From Verrucomicrobiota bacterium (GTDB taxonomy: Bacteria; Verrucomicrobiota; Kiritimatiellia; SS1-B-03-39; UBA6053): a stretch of DNA of 64,000 nt. Shown here piece by piece: positions 1-8,113 of this stretch (positions within the stretch are counted from its first letter, which is position 1; each line of letters starts with the position of its first letter). The notes beneath the pieces were generated by a model that did not search any database, had not been told where the DNA came from, and was given only the letters and a program-made list of their open reading frames with translations. The DNA is taken from positions 1 through 64,000 of the forward strand of contig JAFIGD010000002.1 of NCBI GenBank assembly GCA_020831625.1, given 5' to 3'. Made by a program: the position numbers and the translations under genes.

Positions 1-566
1 ATTTCCAATTGATCGGGCACGGTTCCGCTTTCCTGGAGGTCCTCCAACTGCGCCTCGGACATGCCCAGCAGCAACAGTTTGTCCCGGGTTTCGCGGGTTT
101 GCAGATATTCGCGCTGGCCCGCGATGAGTTCGGGACTGTAGAGATCGAGCAGGGCCGTTCCTTTGGTAACGGTTTCGCCGGGCTCGAAGATATGCAGCGT
201 TTCGATCCGGCCCGCCGCACGGGCGGTGACCACACGTACGCCGGCTTCGTCGAACGCGGTGATGCCGTTCAGGCGCAGCACCCGGGTGGCCTGCACGCGG
301 CGCACGGGGGCGGTCTGCACACGCAGCAGCTCGCGGTTGCGTTCGCTCAGACGCAGACCGGCGGCGGGGGCGTCGGCATCGGCTTCGTCCTCCTCCACCA
401 GCGGCATGCCGCAGATGGGACAACTGTCCGGTCCGGGTCGCCGTACCTGCGGGTGCATGGGGCAGACGTATTCGGCGGCGAAAACGGGTAGGAAAAAAAT
501 CAGTCCGATCAGACGGATCAGTCGGATCGGTCGGATCGGTCGGAGGGGGGCGTTGGGCAGGTTCAT
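1..566 (-). CDS. CusB-like efflux RND periplasmic adaptor, partial (3' end off the left edge)
   Basis: Periplasmic adaptor of a heavy-metal RND efflux pump that would link a CusA-like pump to the TolC-like channel encoded just upstream. About 188 codons are visible. After a signal peptide the mature start holds a heavy-metal-binding domain (CPMHPQVRRPGPDSCPICGM), typical of CusB proteins that carry a Cu/Ag-binding N-terminus. A membrane-fusion barrel and hairpin region follows (AGRIETLHIFEPGETV, then a Gln/Glu/Leu-rich helix). The ATG at 564-566 overlaps the TGA of the channel gene (ATGA), so translation is probably coupled. Oddity: the positively charged part of the signal peptide (RPIRPIRLIRLIGLI) is encoded by a 9-nt repeat array. 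The pump gene itself is presumably beyond the left edge. The family call is firm; the metal specificity is inferred. Confidence 0.88.
   Translation of the reverse strand, partial: MNLPNAPLRPIRPIRLIRLIGLIFFLPVFAAEYVCPMHPQVRRPGPDSCPICGMPLVEEDEADADAPAAGLRLSERNRELLRVQTAPVRRVQATRVLRLNGITAFDEAGVRVVTARAAGRIETLHIFEPGETVTKGTALLDLYSPELIAGQREYLQTRETRDKLLLLGMSEAQLEDLQESGTVPDQLE
504..548. repeat. 9-nt periodic array, family A, translated in the CusB signal peptide
   Basis: Five consecutive 9-mers with consensus TCGGATCGG begin 18 bp past the channel-gene stop (minus direction). They lie inside the start of the adaptor gene and encode Arg-Pro-Ile and Arg-Leu-Ile triplets. Two of the units are identical. 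Confidence 0.85.
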
Positions 567-1765
567 GGTGTGGTACTCCAGTCAAAGGTGAAGCCAAGGG
601 TTTCGAGGCCCGCGGCGGCGCGGAGCGCGTCGCGGCGGGCGAAGATTTCGGAAAGGCGGAGCTGGAGGAGGCGGTCCTCGGCCTCCAGCAGGTCGGTGAA
701 AGGCGCGTTGCCGGCGCGGTAGGCGTCGCGGGTGACCGCGAGGGTGTTTTCGGCGCGGGGCAGCAAATCCTCGCGCACAAAAGTCAGGCGGCGGCGGGCG
801 TCGGCCAGATCGGCCCGGAGCATGTGCAGCTCCGCGTCCTGCATGTCCTCCATCGACAGCGCTTCCGCGGCGGCGGCGGCCTGACGGGCCTCGGCACGTT
901 CGATGCGCGCCCGGTTTTTGCCCGGCCAAAGCGGTATGGAGAGACCCACGCTGGCCATGGTGGCATCCTCTCCCATGCCCATGCCACCGGAGGGCGCAAA
1001 TTCCTGCTCGAGCATTAGCATGACCATGGGACGCCGCTCGGTCCGGACCATGCGCGCCTCGGAGTCGGCCATGGCCTGCATGGCGGAGGCGAGGCGTAGG
1101 GTTGGGGTCTGATCCGACCGATCCGACCGATCCGTCGGATCAGTCGGATCGGGCAGGGTCAGGGGGGCCCCGGGGTCGGTGCGGGCGATGCGGGTGAGGG
1201 CGGCGGCCATGCCGTTGCGGCGGGATTTCAGGGTTTCGAGGGTGTCGCCCGCCATGGCGAGACGGTCCTGAGCGCGCCAGAGGTCGCGGGCGGGGGCTCC
1301 GGCGCGGACGCGGATTTGAGCGGTGGCCAGCAGGTCTTCCCAGAGGCCGATGCGCTCCTGTTGCAGGGCGGTTTCCGCGTCCAGGGCGGCGAGATCGGCC
1401 CAGCGGCGAATGACCTCGCCGCGCAGGCGGACGCGGAGTTGATCCTGGCGGGCCCGGGCGGCGTCGGTTTCAGCGCGGGACATTTGCTGTCGGGCGTCGC
1501 GCATGCCCCGGGCGGGGAACGTTTGGCTGATGCCAATGCGGCGGAGGTCGGTTTCCCCGCCCATGGTTTCGAACATGGCCGAGACTTCGGGGTCCGGGAG
1601 GGCGCGGGCGAGAGGGCGGCCGGCGTCCGCGGCGTCCACCGAGGCGGCGGCGGCGTGGAGGTCGGGGTTGCGGGTTTCCATGAGATTGAGGAAGTCCGGC
1701 AGGGAAAGGGGCTCCGCCTGCGCAAGCAGGGGCAGGAGGCCCAGGAGGAGGGGGAGTGTTTTCAT
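563..1765 (-). CDS. TolC-like outer membrane efflux channel (CusC-type)
   Basis: Outer membrane factor that would export metal ions with the adjacent adaptor. The protein is 400 aa, within the usual family range. The start is taken at the ATG at 1763-1765 because it opens a clean signal peptide (MKTLPLLLGLLPLLAQA). An upstream in-frame ATG would only add Asp/Ser-rich residues encoded by a repeat array. Long Ala/Arg/Leu heptad helices alternate with short strands (VGLSIPLWPGKNRARIERAE, then RAGNAPFTDLLEAEDRLLQL), as in both halves of OEP-family proteins. Mid-protein there is a DPTDPTDRSDRSDQ stretch encoded by a second copy of the repeat family inserted in frame. It follows the YHS-like gene and overlaps the adaptor start by 3 bases. 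Confidence 0.88.
   Translation of the reverse strand: MKTLPLLLGLLPLLAQAEPLSLPDFLNLMETRNPDLHAAAASVDAADAGRPLARALPDPEVSAMFETMGGETDLRRIGISQTFPARGMRDARQQMSRAETDAARARQDQLRVRLRGEVIRRWADLAALDAETALQQERIGLWEDLLATAQIRVRAGAPARDLWRAQDRLAMAGDTLETLKSRRNGMAAALTRIARTDPGAPLTLPDPTDPTDRSDRSDQTPTLRLASAMQAMADSEARMVRTERRPMVMLMLEQEFAPSGGMGMGEDATMASVGLSIPLWPGKNRARIERAEARQAAAAAEALSMEDMQDAELHMLRADLADARRRLTFVREDLLPRAENTLAVTRDAYRAGNAPFTDLLEAEDRLLQLRLSEIFARRDALRAAAGLETLGFTFDWSTTP
1111..1150. repeat. 9-nt periodic array, family A, in frame inside the channel gene
   Basis: Consecutive 9-mers begin GATCCGACC, GATCCGACC, GATCCGTCG and GATCAGTCG. The array folds as an inverted repeat: a 14-base arm at 1120-1133 and its near-complement at 1137-1150 (one mismatch), with a 3-base loop. 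Because the unit is 9 nt the reading frame is kept, and the array is translated as alternating Asp with Pro, Ser, Thr and Arg. Confidence 0.85.
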
Positions 1766-1774
1766 GAGCTTCAA

Positions 1775-1842
1775 GGGGTCGGACTCGTCTGACCCGTGGG
1801 ACCCGTCGGACGGGTCGAACGAGTCGGACGGGTCCGACCGGC
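1775..1842. repeat. 9-nt periodic inverted array, family A, between the YHS-like and channel genes
   Basis: Seven 9-mers close to TCGGACGGG fill the gap between the YHS-like stop (1845) and the channel start (1765). The left half is nearly the reverse complement of the right half, so the whole spacer can fold. The centre holds the perfect hairpin GACCCGTC-G-GACGGGTC. It could act as an intra-operon attenuator or mRNA-stability element, but no U tract is present. Confidence 0.85.
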
Positions 1843-1844
1843 TT

Positions 1845-2135
1845 TCAGTCTTGCGAGGGTTTCGGAGCTTCTTCGCTGGCGTCCTCAATTAGCTTGAGGT
1901 ATTTAGCCGGGTCGCGGTTGAAGCGGGGGAGGCATCCGCGGCAGCAGAAGCGCACTTCGGTGCCCTCGTGCTGGTGGATGTATGGGCCGCCCATGGAATC
2001 GAGTTTCGCGCCGGAAATGACGCAGGTTTCCAAGGGGTAGGCTTCGGCGGCTTCGGCCGGGTCGCCGTGGTCGTGATCCTCATGCGCGAATACGGCCAAG
2101 GGCAGCAGGAGCAGGGACAAGAGTAGAATTTTCAT
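1845..2135 (-). CDS. Secreted YHS/TRASH-like metal-binding protein
   Basis: A 96-aa exported protein with a clear signal peptide (MKILLLSLLLLPLAVFA). A His/Asp-rich mature N-terminus (HEDHDHGD) is followed by a compact Cys domain (CVISGAKLDSMGG, then FCCRGCLPRFNRDPAKYL). The pattern resembles YHS/TRASH domains that bind copper or other soft metals; CCRGC plus the earlier Cys would be ligands. It sits just upstream of the channel and adaptor genes, which supports a periplasmic metal chaperone or sensor role. That role is inferred from domain likeness and context. Confidence 0.75.
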   Translation of the reverse strand: MKILLLSLLLLPLAVFAHEDHDHGDPAEAAEAYPLETCVISGAKLDSMGGPYIHQHEGTEVRFCCRGCLPRFNRDPAKYLKLIEDASEEAPKPSQD

Positions 2136-2176
2136 AATGGGTTATCTTTCGAGTTATACGTTTTTTAGGGGAATTG

Positions 2177-2200
2177 CCCGCGCCGGTTTTCCGGCGCGGG
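2177..2200 (-). terminator. Strong hairpin between the repeat-protein and YHS-like genes
   Basis: A perfect 10-bp stem (CCCGCGCCGG and its complement) closes a 4-base loop 18 bases past the stop of the repeat-protein gene. There is no U tract on the minus-strand RNA, so it may be a processing or stability hairpin that lowers downstream expression rather than a classical terminator. Confidence 0.5.
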
Positions 2201-2217
2201 CGGATTCGGGTTGGGTG

Positions 2218-2670
2218 TTAGAAGCGGCGTTTTACGCCGCCGGCCCGTCGTGTGGACGGTTCGCGGGTGTCCGGGGTCAAATCGGACGCGATTTCAGGTC
2301 TGCTCCGCTGCAACAGCCCCCGTTTCACGCCTCCGGCGCGCGGAACGGTGGCGCGGACGGGTGTGGATGAACGGGTTTCACTCCTCACGTCCCCGGGCTC
2401 TGAGGCTTGAGGGGAGCGTGCGGAATGCGAATGCAGTCGATTTCGTTTGACCCCGCCCGCTCTGCGGTCACGGGTTTCGGGACTCTCTCTCCGTTCGCGG
2501 TTCCATTGAAAGTTCCGTCTTGCGCCACCCGCGCGGCGGTATCGCACTCCGGACACGGTTTGTGTCGTGGCGGGATTTGCCGGGGATTGGGGTTGAACGG
2601 GGGAGGTCTCCGCCAGAAGAAGGGTGGCGGGTGCGAGGGCAAGAGCCCAGAGGGTGCGTTTGATTTTCAT
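2218..2670 (-). CDS. Secreted Arg-rich protein with four RRAGGVKR-type repeats, unknown function
   Basis: I do not recognise this 150-aa protein. A signal peptide (MKIKRTLWALALAPATLLLA) precedes a very basic, Ser/Pro/Glu/Thr-rich, probably disordered chain. Four copies of one motif occur: RRAGGARR at about residue 45, RRAGGVKR at 69, RAGGVKR at 111, and RRAGGVKR at 141, ending at the C-terminus (RRF). Codons for the motif differ from copy to copy (for example GGCGGCGTAAAA, GGAGGCGTGAAA and GGCGGGGTCAAA for GGVK), so the peptide and not the DNA appears conserved. Each core is bracketed by dibasic pairs, which could be protease sites. A good Shine-Dalgarno (GGAG, 7-nt spacing) supports the start. 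It lies upstream of metal-efflux genes on the same strand. Coding reality is likely; function is unknown. Confidence 0.7.
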   Translation of the reverse strand: MKIKRTLWALALAPATLLLAETSPVQPQSPANPATTQTVSGVRYRRAGGARRNFQWNRERRESPETRDRRAGGVKRNRLHSHSARSPQASEPGDVRSETRSSTPVRATVPRAGGVKRGLLQRSRPEIASDLTPDTREPSTRRAGGVKRRF

Positions 2671-2750
2671 AGGTGTCTCCTAATTTGGTTTTTGGGTTGA
2701 GGGTATAACGCAGGGGGAAAGGAAAATCCTTTCAATCAGGCCTGCTGCCG

Positions 2751-3131
2751 TCAACACCGCCAAATTTGGAGAGAGGCCGCGCCGGTGCGCGGAGTGGCGT
2801 TTCCGAGGTTCGGAAAACGCGGGAGGACTTTTTCCGAGTCTCGGAAAAGGGTGGTGGTATCCTCGCGGGTGTGGAGGAGAGCGGTCAGGGGGGCGCGCGG
2901 GGCGGCGGGCGGGGGTGTGAGGATGCCGGGCGCTTCTTCATCCGCGCTCTGTATCGTGCAGCCACATTCGTGGGCCGGTATGGCCGACGGGTCGGCGCAA
3001 CAGGTGATTTCCACTGCGGGGCTGTGGCAGCAGGTGTGCGTTGTCCATAGGGTCCCGCAATCGGAGGCCGACGCCTGACTTGCCGTCAGGCTGAGGAGGA
3101 TGCCGATTAAGATGGAGGCGAATGCTTTCAC
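2751..3131 (-). CDS. Small Cys-rich exported protein, unknown function
   Basis: With the GTG at 3129-3131 the product is about 126 aa and starts with a signal peptide (VKAFASILIGILLSLTASQA). An upstream ATG (3212) in the same frame would place a less typical leader before it. The mature N-terminus is Cys-rich (CGTLWTTHTCCHSP, CCADPSAIPAHECGC): eight Cys in about 35 residues, with His nearby, suggesting metal or disulfide chemistry. The C-terminal half is Pro/Thr/Arg-rich and low complexity. It is the first gene of the minus-strand metal locus. The start codon is uncertain and no family is recognised. Confidence 0.55.
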   Translation of the reverse strand: MKAFASILIGILLSLTASQASASDCGTLWTTHTCCHSPAVEITCCADPSAIPAHECGCTIQSADEEAPGILTPPPAAPRAPLTALLHTREDTTTLFRDSEKVLPRFPNLGNATPRTGAASLQIWRC

Positions 3132-3206
3132 TGTTTGGTTTGTAGCATGTTCCGGGTTTTGCTTACAAGCCCAAATGAAAAATCGTGTCACGGGCGGAAA
3201 ATACCT

Positions 3207-3245
3207 CATCATTAAAATACATCATTAAAATACCTGCTATTTTAA
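3207..3245. promoter_or_regulatory. Operator-like dyad with tandem half-sites (site A)
   Basis: A perfect inverted repeat TTAAAATA-N5-TATTTTAA spans 3225-3245. An extra copy of the half-site lies directly beside it because the 13-mer CATCATTAAAATA is tandemly repeated at 3207-3232. It sits between the divergent Cys-rich gene (minus) and the decarboxylase-family gene (plus). Read on the minus strand, it matches the dyad at 46466-46486 in 20 of 21 bases, which argues for one regulator. Confidence 0.65.
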
Positions 3246-3403
3246 CGATCCAACGGATGGCTTCGCCGGACAACGGATGAAGACAGGGGGGAGATCCGAT
3301 CGCGATTCATGCTTCTGGAGGGATACATTTGCGCTTGATCTCTTGAGAAACGGGGATAAAGGATGGAAGTATCTCGATACATTTAGATAAAAAAGGAAAC
3401 ATC

Positions 3404-3742
3404 ATGTCGAAAAGCTATAAAGAAATCACGGACCGGATCAGCAAAAACATGCGGGAGATTGGAAAAGAGCGTCCGGAGGTGATGCAGGGGTTTCAGGCGC
3501 TGGCCAAAGGCGCGAATGCTGAGGGCAAGCTGGACCTGAAAACCAAAGAGTATATTGCGCTGGCCATCGGCATCGCCATGCAGTGCGACGGTTGCATCGG
3601 TTTTCATGTGAAAAAGCTGGTGGAGCTGGGCTGCACCCGGGATGAGCTTGCGGAAGTGCTTGGCGTGTGCGTGTATATGGGCGGCGGTCCCAAGCTGATG
3701 TATGCTTCCGAGGCGATGCATGCTTACGACGAGTTCTCCTAA
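3404..3742 (+). CDS. Carboxymuconolactone decarboxylase family protein (AhpD-like)
   Basis: A 112-aa single-domain protein of the CMD/AhpD fold. The conserved CxxC and following His are present (QCDGCIGFHVKKLVELG), a pattern of the thiol-active peroxidase-reductant branch rather than of true decarboxylases. The length matches the family. Start: ATG preceded by AAAAGGAAAC, a good ribosome-binding site. It is transcribed divergently from the metal locus, with an operator-like dyad about 160 bp upstream. A role in oxidative stress defence is plausible; the substrate is unknown. Confidence 0.88.
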   Translation: MSKSYKEITDRISKNMREIGKERPEVMQGFQALAKGANAEGKLDLKTKEYIALAIGIAMQCDGCIGFHVKKLVELGCTRDELAEVLGVCVYMGGGPKLMYASEAMHAYDEFS

Positions 3743-3830
3743 AGAACTTGCAACCCCGGCGCATTTCTTTAAGGGGGGATGAATTTCGATTTCATCAACC
3801 GACCGCCCGATTGTACAAGGACCTCTTTTT

Positions 3831-6800
3831 ATGCCCAAACGCACGGACATCCACAAAATTCTTCTGATCGGCTCCGGCCCCATTGTTATTGGCCAGGCCT
3901 GCGAGTTTGACTATTCCGGAACCCAGGCCTGCAAAGCCCTGCGGGAGGAGGGGTACGAGATCATTCTCATCAACAGCAATCCGGCGACGATCATGACGGA
4001 TCCGGAAATTGCGGACCGCACCTACATCGAGCCGATCACGCCGGAGGCGGTGGAGAAAATCATCGCCAAGGAGCGTCCCGACGCGCTGCTGCCCACGCTG
4101 GGCGGTCAAACCGCGCTGAATACCGCGTTGAGCGTTGCGAAAATGGGGATTTTGGAGAAATACGGCGTGGAAATGATCGGGGCGAACGCGGAGGTGATCC
4201 ACCGCGCCGAGGACCGGGATGCCTTTAAAGAGGCGATGAAAATCGCGCAGGTGGAAACCCTGCCGTCGATTCAGGTGCATGATCTGGCCGGCGCGCTGGA
4301 GGCGGCGGATAAAATCGGGTATCCGGTGATTGTGCGGCCGAGTTTCACGCTGGGCGGCACCGGGGGCGGCACCGCGGAAAACGCGGAGGAACTGAAGGTG
4401 GTGGCCACCGCCGGTCTGAAGGCGAGTTTGAACACCACGGTGCTCATCGAGGAGTCGGTCTACGGCTGGAAAGAGTACGAAATGGAGGTGATGCGGGACC
4501 GCAAGGACAACGTGGTGATTATTTGCTCGATCGAAAACTTCGACCATATGGGCATTCACACCGGGGATTCGATCACGGTGGCGCCGGCGCAGACGCTGTC
4601 GGACCGGGAGTATCAGGAGCTTCGCGACGCCACCATCCGGGTGATGCGGGCGATCGGGGTGGAGACGGGCGGATCGAACGTGCAGTTTGCGGTGAATCCG
4701 AAAAACGGGCGCATTACGGTGATTGAAATGAACCCGCGGGTGTCGCGCAGTTCGGCGCTGGCCTCCAAGGCCACCGGATTTCCGATCGCCAAAATCGCCG
4801 CCAAACTGGCGGTGGGCTACACGCTGGACGAACTGCCCAACGATATCACCCGCGAAACCCCGGCCTGCTTCGAGCCGACGCTGGATTACTGTGTGGTGAA
4901 AATTCCGCGGTTCGCGTTCGAAAAATTTGTCAGCACCCCCGCCCGGCTGGGCGTGAGCATGAAGTCCGTGGGGGAAACCATGGCCATTGGCCGCAACATG
5001 AAGGAGGCGTTCCAGAAAGCGCTTCGCGGTCTGGAGCGGGGCATCGACGGCTATGATCTGAAGTGCGAGGAGATTGTGGCGGATCAGCCGCTGGAGGGCA
5101 GCTTCGCCATCGCGTCGCCGGACCGCGTGTTCCGCATCAAGACGGAACTGAAAAACGGGATGTCGATTGAGGAGCTGTATGAGCGCACCCACATCGATCC
5201 CTGGTTCCTGGACATGCTGCTGCAGATTGTGGAGCTGGAGAAAGAGATTCTGGACGCGCCCGAACTGACCCCGGCGCTGATGAAGCAGGCCAAGGACGAC
5301 GGGTTTTCGGATGCGCAAATCGGCGCGCTGCGCGGCAAAACCACCATGGAGATCCGCGAACTGCGCAAAGGCATGGGCATCATTCCGAATTACCGGCTGG
5401 TGGACACCTGCGCGGGCGAATTCGAGGCCTACACCCCTTATTTTTACTCCAGTTACGGCGATACCGATGAAACCCGCCCGAGCACCAAGCCCAAGATTAT
5501 GATTCTGGGCAGCGGTCCCAACCGGATCGGGCAGGGGATTGAATTCGACTACTGCTGCGTGCACACGGTGATGGCCCTGCGGGACATGGGCTATGAGACC
5601 ATCATGGTCAACAGCAATCCTGAGACCGTCTCCACCGACTACGACACCTCGGACAAGCTGTATTTCGAGCCGCTGACCTTTGAGGATGTGATGAACATCT
5701 ATGAAAAGGAGAAACCCGAGGGGGTGGTGGTGCAGATGGGTGGTCAGACCCCGCTGAACCTGTCGGTGCCGCTGGCGCAGGCGGGCGTTCCGGTGCTGGG
5801 CACCCCGGCGGAGAGCATCGACCAGGCGGAGGACCGCGAGCGGTGCCGGGTGCTGCTGGACAAACTGGGCCTCAAACAGCCGCAGAGCGCCACCGCGATG
5901 TCGGTGGATCAGGCGGTCGAGGTGGCTAAAACGATCGGTTTGCCGGTGATGATCCGTCCCTCGTACGTGCTCGGCGGCCGGGCGATGATGGTGGCCTATG
6001 AGGAAAAAGACGTGATTCCGTATGTGAAGGAGGCCTTCAAGGCGGGTCCGGGCATGCCGGTGTTGATCGACCGTTTTCTGGACAACGCCATCGAGGCGGA
6101 TGTGGATGTGCTTTGCGACACCGAGGATGTGTACGTGGGCGGGGTGATGGAGCACGTGGAGGCGGCCGGGATTCACTCGGGCGACAGCGCCTGCTGCACG
6201 CCGCCGTATTCGCTTTCGCCGCTGATCGTGGACCGGATCAAAGATTCCTGCGGTAAAATCGCCTTGGAATTGAAGGTGAAAGGTCTGTTGAACGTGCAGA
6301 TCGCGGTGCACGAGGGTGAGATTTACATCATTGAAATCAATCCGCGGGCTTCGCGGACGGTGCCGTATTTGAGCAAAGCCACGGGGATTCCGCTGGCGAA
6401 GCTGGCGGCGCAGGTGTCGGTGGGGCGTTCGATCCGCGAACTGAATCTGCCGGCGCTGGGGAGTCCGAATTATCACTGGTACGCGGTGAAAGAGGCGGTG
6501 TTCCCGTTCAACCGCTTTGCGGGTGTGGATCCGATTCTGAGTCCGGAAATGAAATCCACCGGAGAAGTGATGGGCATGGATTACGTGTTTGAGACCGCGT
6601 TCTGGAAAGCGCAGATTGCGGCGGGTCAGGCGCTGCCCACCGAGGGCACGGTGTTCCTGAGCGCGAATGACGAGTCGAAAGACTGGATGACCGATCTGGG
6701 CAAAACGCTGTACGACATTGGATTTTCGATCATCGCCACCGAAGGCACCGCGAGTGTGCTGGAGGAAAAAGGGGTGCCCGCCGGGCGGCTGCACAAGCTT

Positions 6801-7067
6801 GCCGAAGGTCAGCACCCCAACGTGCAGGACTACATGGCCGACGGCAAGGTGCAGTTGATCATCAACACGCCGAGCAGCGCGGTGTCTCGCAAGGATGAGG
6901 TGAAAATCCGCTCCGAGGCGATTCTGCGCGGGATTCCGATCATCACCACCAAGTGGGGGGCGCTGCCGACGATTGCCGCCATGGATTACATCAACAAGCG
7001 GGGCTGGTCGGTGACCTCTCTGCAGGAGTATTTCCTGGCCTCGCCCAGCGGAGCCCGGTTCCGGTAG
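3831..7067 (+). CDS. carB: Carbamoyl-phosphate synthase large subunit
   Basis: Catalyses carbamoyl phosphate formation from bicarbonate, ATP and glutamine-derived ammonia for pyrimidine and arginine synthesis, working with the small subunit CarA (not in this window). 1078 aa, the usual full length. The N-terminal half opens with [20 protein letters not shown]; the second ATP-grasp half begins near residue 555 ([19 protein letters not shown]). Both halves carry the ATP-grasp signatures ([16 protein letters not shown] and [16 protein letters not shown]). The C-terminal 140 residues form the MGS-like allosteric domain ([10 protein letters not shown]). An AAGGA ribosome site lies upstream. The metallophosphoesterase gene starts 5 bp after the stop. 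Confidence 0.98.
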   Translation: MPKRTDIHKILLIGSGPIVIGQACEFDYSGTQACKALREEGYEIILINSNPATIMTDPEIADRTYIEPITPEAVEKIIAKERPDALLPTLGGQTALNTALSVAKMGILEKYGVEMIGANAEVIHRAEDRDAFKEAMKIAQVETLPSIQVHDLAGALEAADKIGYPVIVRPSFTLGGTGGGTAENAEELKVVATAGLKASLNTTVLIEESVYGWKEYEMEVMRDRKDNVVIICSIENFDHMGIHTGDSITVAPAQTLSDREYQELRDATIRVMRAIGVETGGSNVQFAVNPKNGRITVIEMNPRVSRSSALASKATGFPIAKIAAKLAVGYTLDELPNDITRETPACFEPTLDYCVVKIPRFAFEKFVSTPARLGVSMKSVGETMAIGRNMKEAFQKALRGLERGIDGYDLKCEEIVADQPLEGSFAIASPDRVFRIKTELKNGMSIEELYERTHIDPWFLDMLLQIVELEKEILDAPELTPALMKQAKDDGFSDAQIGALRGKTTMEIRELRKGMGIIPNYRLVDTCAGEFEAYTPYFYSSYGDTDETRPSTKPKIMILGSGPNRIGQGIEFDYCCVHTVMALRDMGYETIMVNSNPETVSTDYDTSDKLYFEPLTFEDVMNIYEKEKPEGVVVQMGGQTPLNLSVPLAQAGVPVLGTPAESIDQAEDRERCRVLLDKLGLKQPQSATAMSVDQAVEVAKTIGLPVMIRPSYVLGGRAMMVAYEEKDVIPYVKEAFKAGPGMPVLIDRFLDNAIEADVDVLCDTEDVYVGGVMEHVEAAGIHSGDSACCTPPYSLSPLIVDRIKDSCGKIALELKVKGLLNVQIAVHEGEIYIIEINPRASRTVPYLSKATGIPLAKLAAQVSVGRSIRELNLPALGSPNYHWYAVKEAVFPFNRFAGVDPILSPEMKSTGEVMGMDYVFETAFWKAQIAAGQALPTEGTVFLSANDESKDWMTDLGKTLYDIGFSIIATEGTASVLEEKGVPAGRLHKLAEGQHPNVQDYMADGKVQLIINTPSSAVSRKDEVKIRSEAILRGIPIITTKWGALPTIAAMDYINKRGWSVTSLQEYFLASPSGARFR

Positions 7068-7072
7068 GTTCG

Positions 7073-7942
7073 ATGAAATTTGTTCACTTCGGGGACCTGC
7101 ACGTCTGGAGCCGCTGTTTTGTCTGGCGCGAGCTGCAGTACCCCAAACGCTGGATCGGTCCGGTCAACCTCCGGTTGAACCGGCGAAAACGCTTTCCGCC
7201 CGGCTATCGGCTGCCGGCGATTGAGGCGGTGATCAAAGAGAAGACCGACATCGCGGTGTACACGGGCGATTTCACCACCTTTGCGCTGCGGGAGGAGTTC
7301 GTGATGGCCTCGGCGCTGTTTGAACGGATTTTTGAAAAAGTCGGTGACGGCCTGATTGCGCTTCCCGGAAATCATGACCGGTATACCGAGGCCTCGGTTC
7401 AAAAGGGGCATATGGAGCACTATCTCGCCTTTCTGCCGAAGGAGCGGGTGTTCACCCGGCAGCTCGCGCCCCGCATCACCGTGGTGGGCGTGGACCACGC
7501 CTATCCTTTCCGGCTGCGCTCCAACGGTATCGTGAAGGACGATGTGCATGAACAACTGGTGGAAACGATGGAGCGGATGAAGCGCACCAATCAGATTGTG
7601 ATTCTGGCCGGGCATTTCCCCTTTATTACACCCCCGGAGCATCCGGAGAGTTGGCATCACAAGCTGATCGGCGAAGAGAAAATGCTGGAGCTGGTGCGGA
7701 CGTACAAACCCAGGCTGTATTTGCACGGCCACAAGCATGTGCGCTGGAGCTTGCGGGATGAGCGCTGTCCGGACACGCTGTGCCTGAACTGCGGCAGCAT
7801 CGGCATGAAAAGTGATTCCCGGGAAAAACAGGCCGGCTATATCACCTGGGACATGGATGACCGCGGGGAAATCCGGAATCTCACCGCGAAAGTCTTCGAC
7901 GGCCGCTCGACCTGGGTGCCGCACGATCTTTCGCAAGATTGA
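7073..7942 (+). CDS. Calcineurin-like metallophosphoesterase
   Basis: A 289-aa cytoplasmic metal-dependent phosphoesterase. All five family motifs are visible: FGDLHVW (D-x-H), YTGDFT (GD), LPGNHDRY (GNHD), AGHFPF (H), and LHGHKHVRW (GHxH). The start is the ATG at 7073, five bases after the carB stop; it directly opens the first beta strand (MKFVHFGDLH). The substrate cannot be told from sequence; Icc-like cyclic-nucleotide phosphodiesterases and phospholipid pyrophosphatases share this layout. Likely cotranscribed with carB. Confidence 0.9.
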   Translation: MKFVHFGDLHVWSRCFVWRELQYPKRWIGPVNLRLNRRKRFPPGYRLPAIEAVIKEKTDIAVYTGDFTTFALREEFVMASALFERIFEKVGDGLIALPGNHDRYTEASVQKGHMEHYLAFLPKERVFTRQLAPRITVVGVDHAYPFRLRSNGIVKDDVHEQLVETMERMKRTNQIVILAGHFPFITPPEHPESWHHKLIGEEKMLELVRTYKPRLYLHGHKHVRWSLRDERCPDTLCLNCGSIGMKSDSREKQAGYITWDMDDRGEIRNLTAKVFDGRSTWVPHDLSQD

Positions 7943-8037
7943 TCGAAGACCGTCAAAAACCGGCGCAGGCCAGAGCGGCATCGCTTCCGTAATCGGGAAC
8001 CGCGGCGGGAAAAGCGTTAAATTCGCCGGGTCCGGGA

Positions 8038-8065
8038 TTGACAGCAAATTCTTTTCGGATAGAGT
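8038..8065 (+). promoter_or_regulatory. Probable sigma-70-type promoter of the aldolase gene
   Basis: TTGACA (8038-8043) is followed after 16 bp by TAGAGT (8060-8065), about 50 bp upstream of the aldolase ATG, in a spacer without other genes. The -35 is consensus and the -10 matches 4 of 6 bases. Confidence 0.5.
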
Positions 8066-8113
8066 GTGTCCGCTTTCGAAAACATCTAATCACCCCCTAA
8101 ACAGGATTTATCT

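Noticed and set aside
3795-6815. Long minus-strand open frame over carB
   Set aside because: Antisense shadow of carB in GC-rich DNA; His/Arg-rich composition with no domain, and carB is certain.
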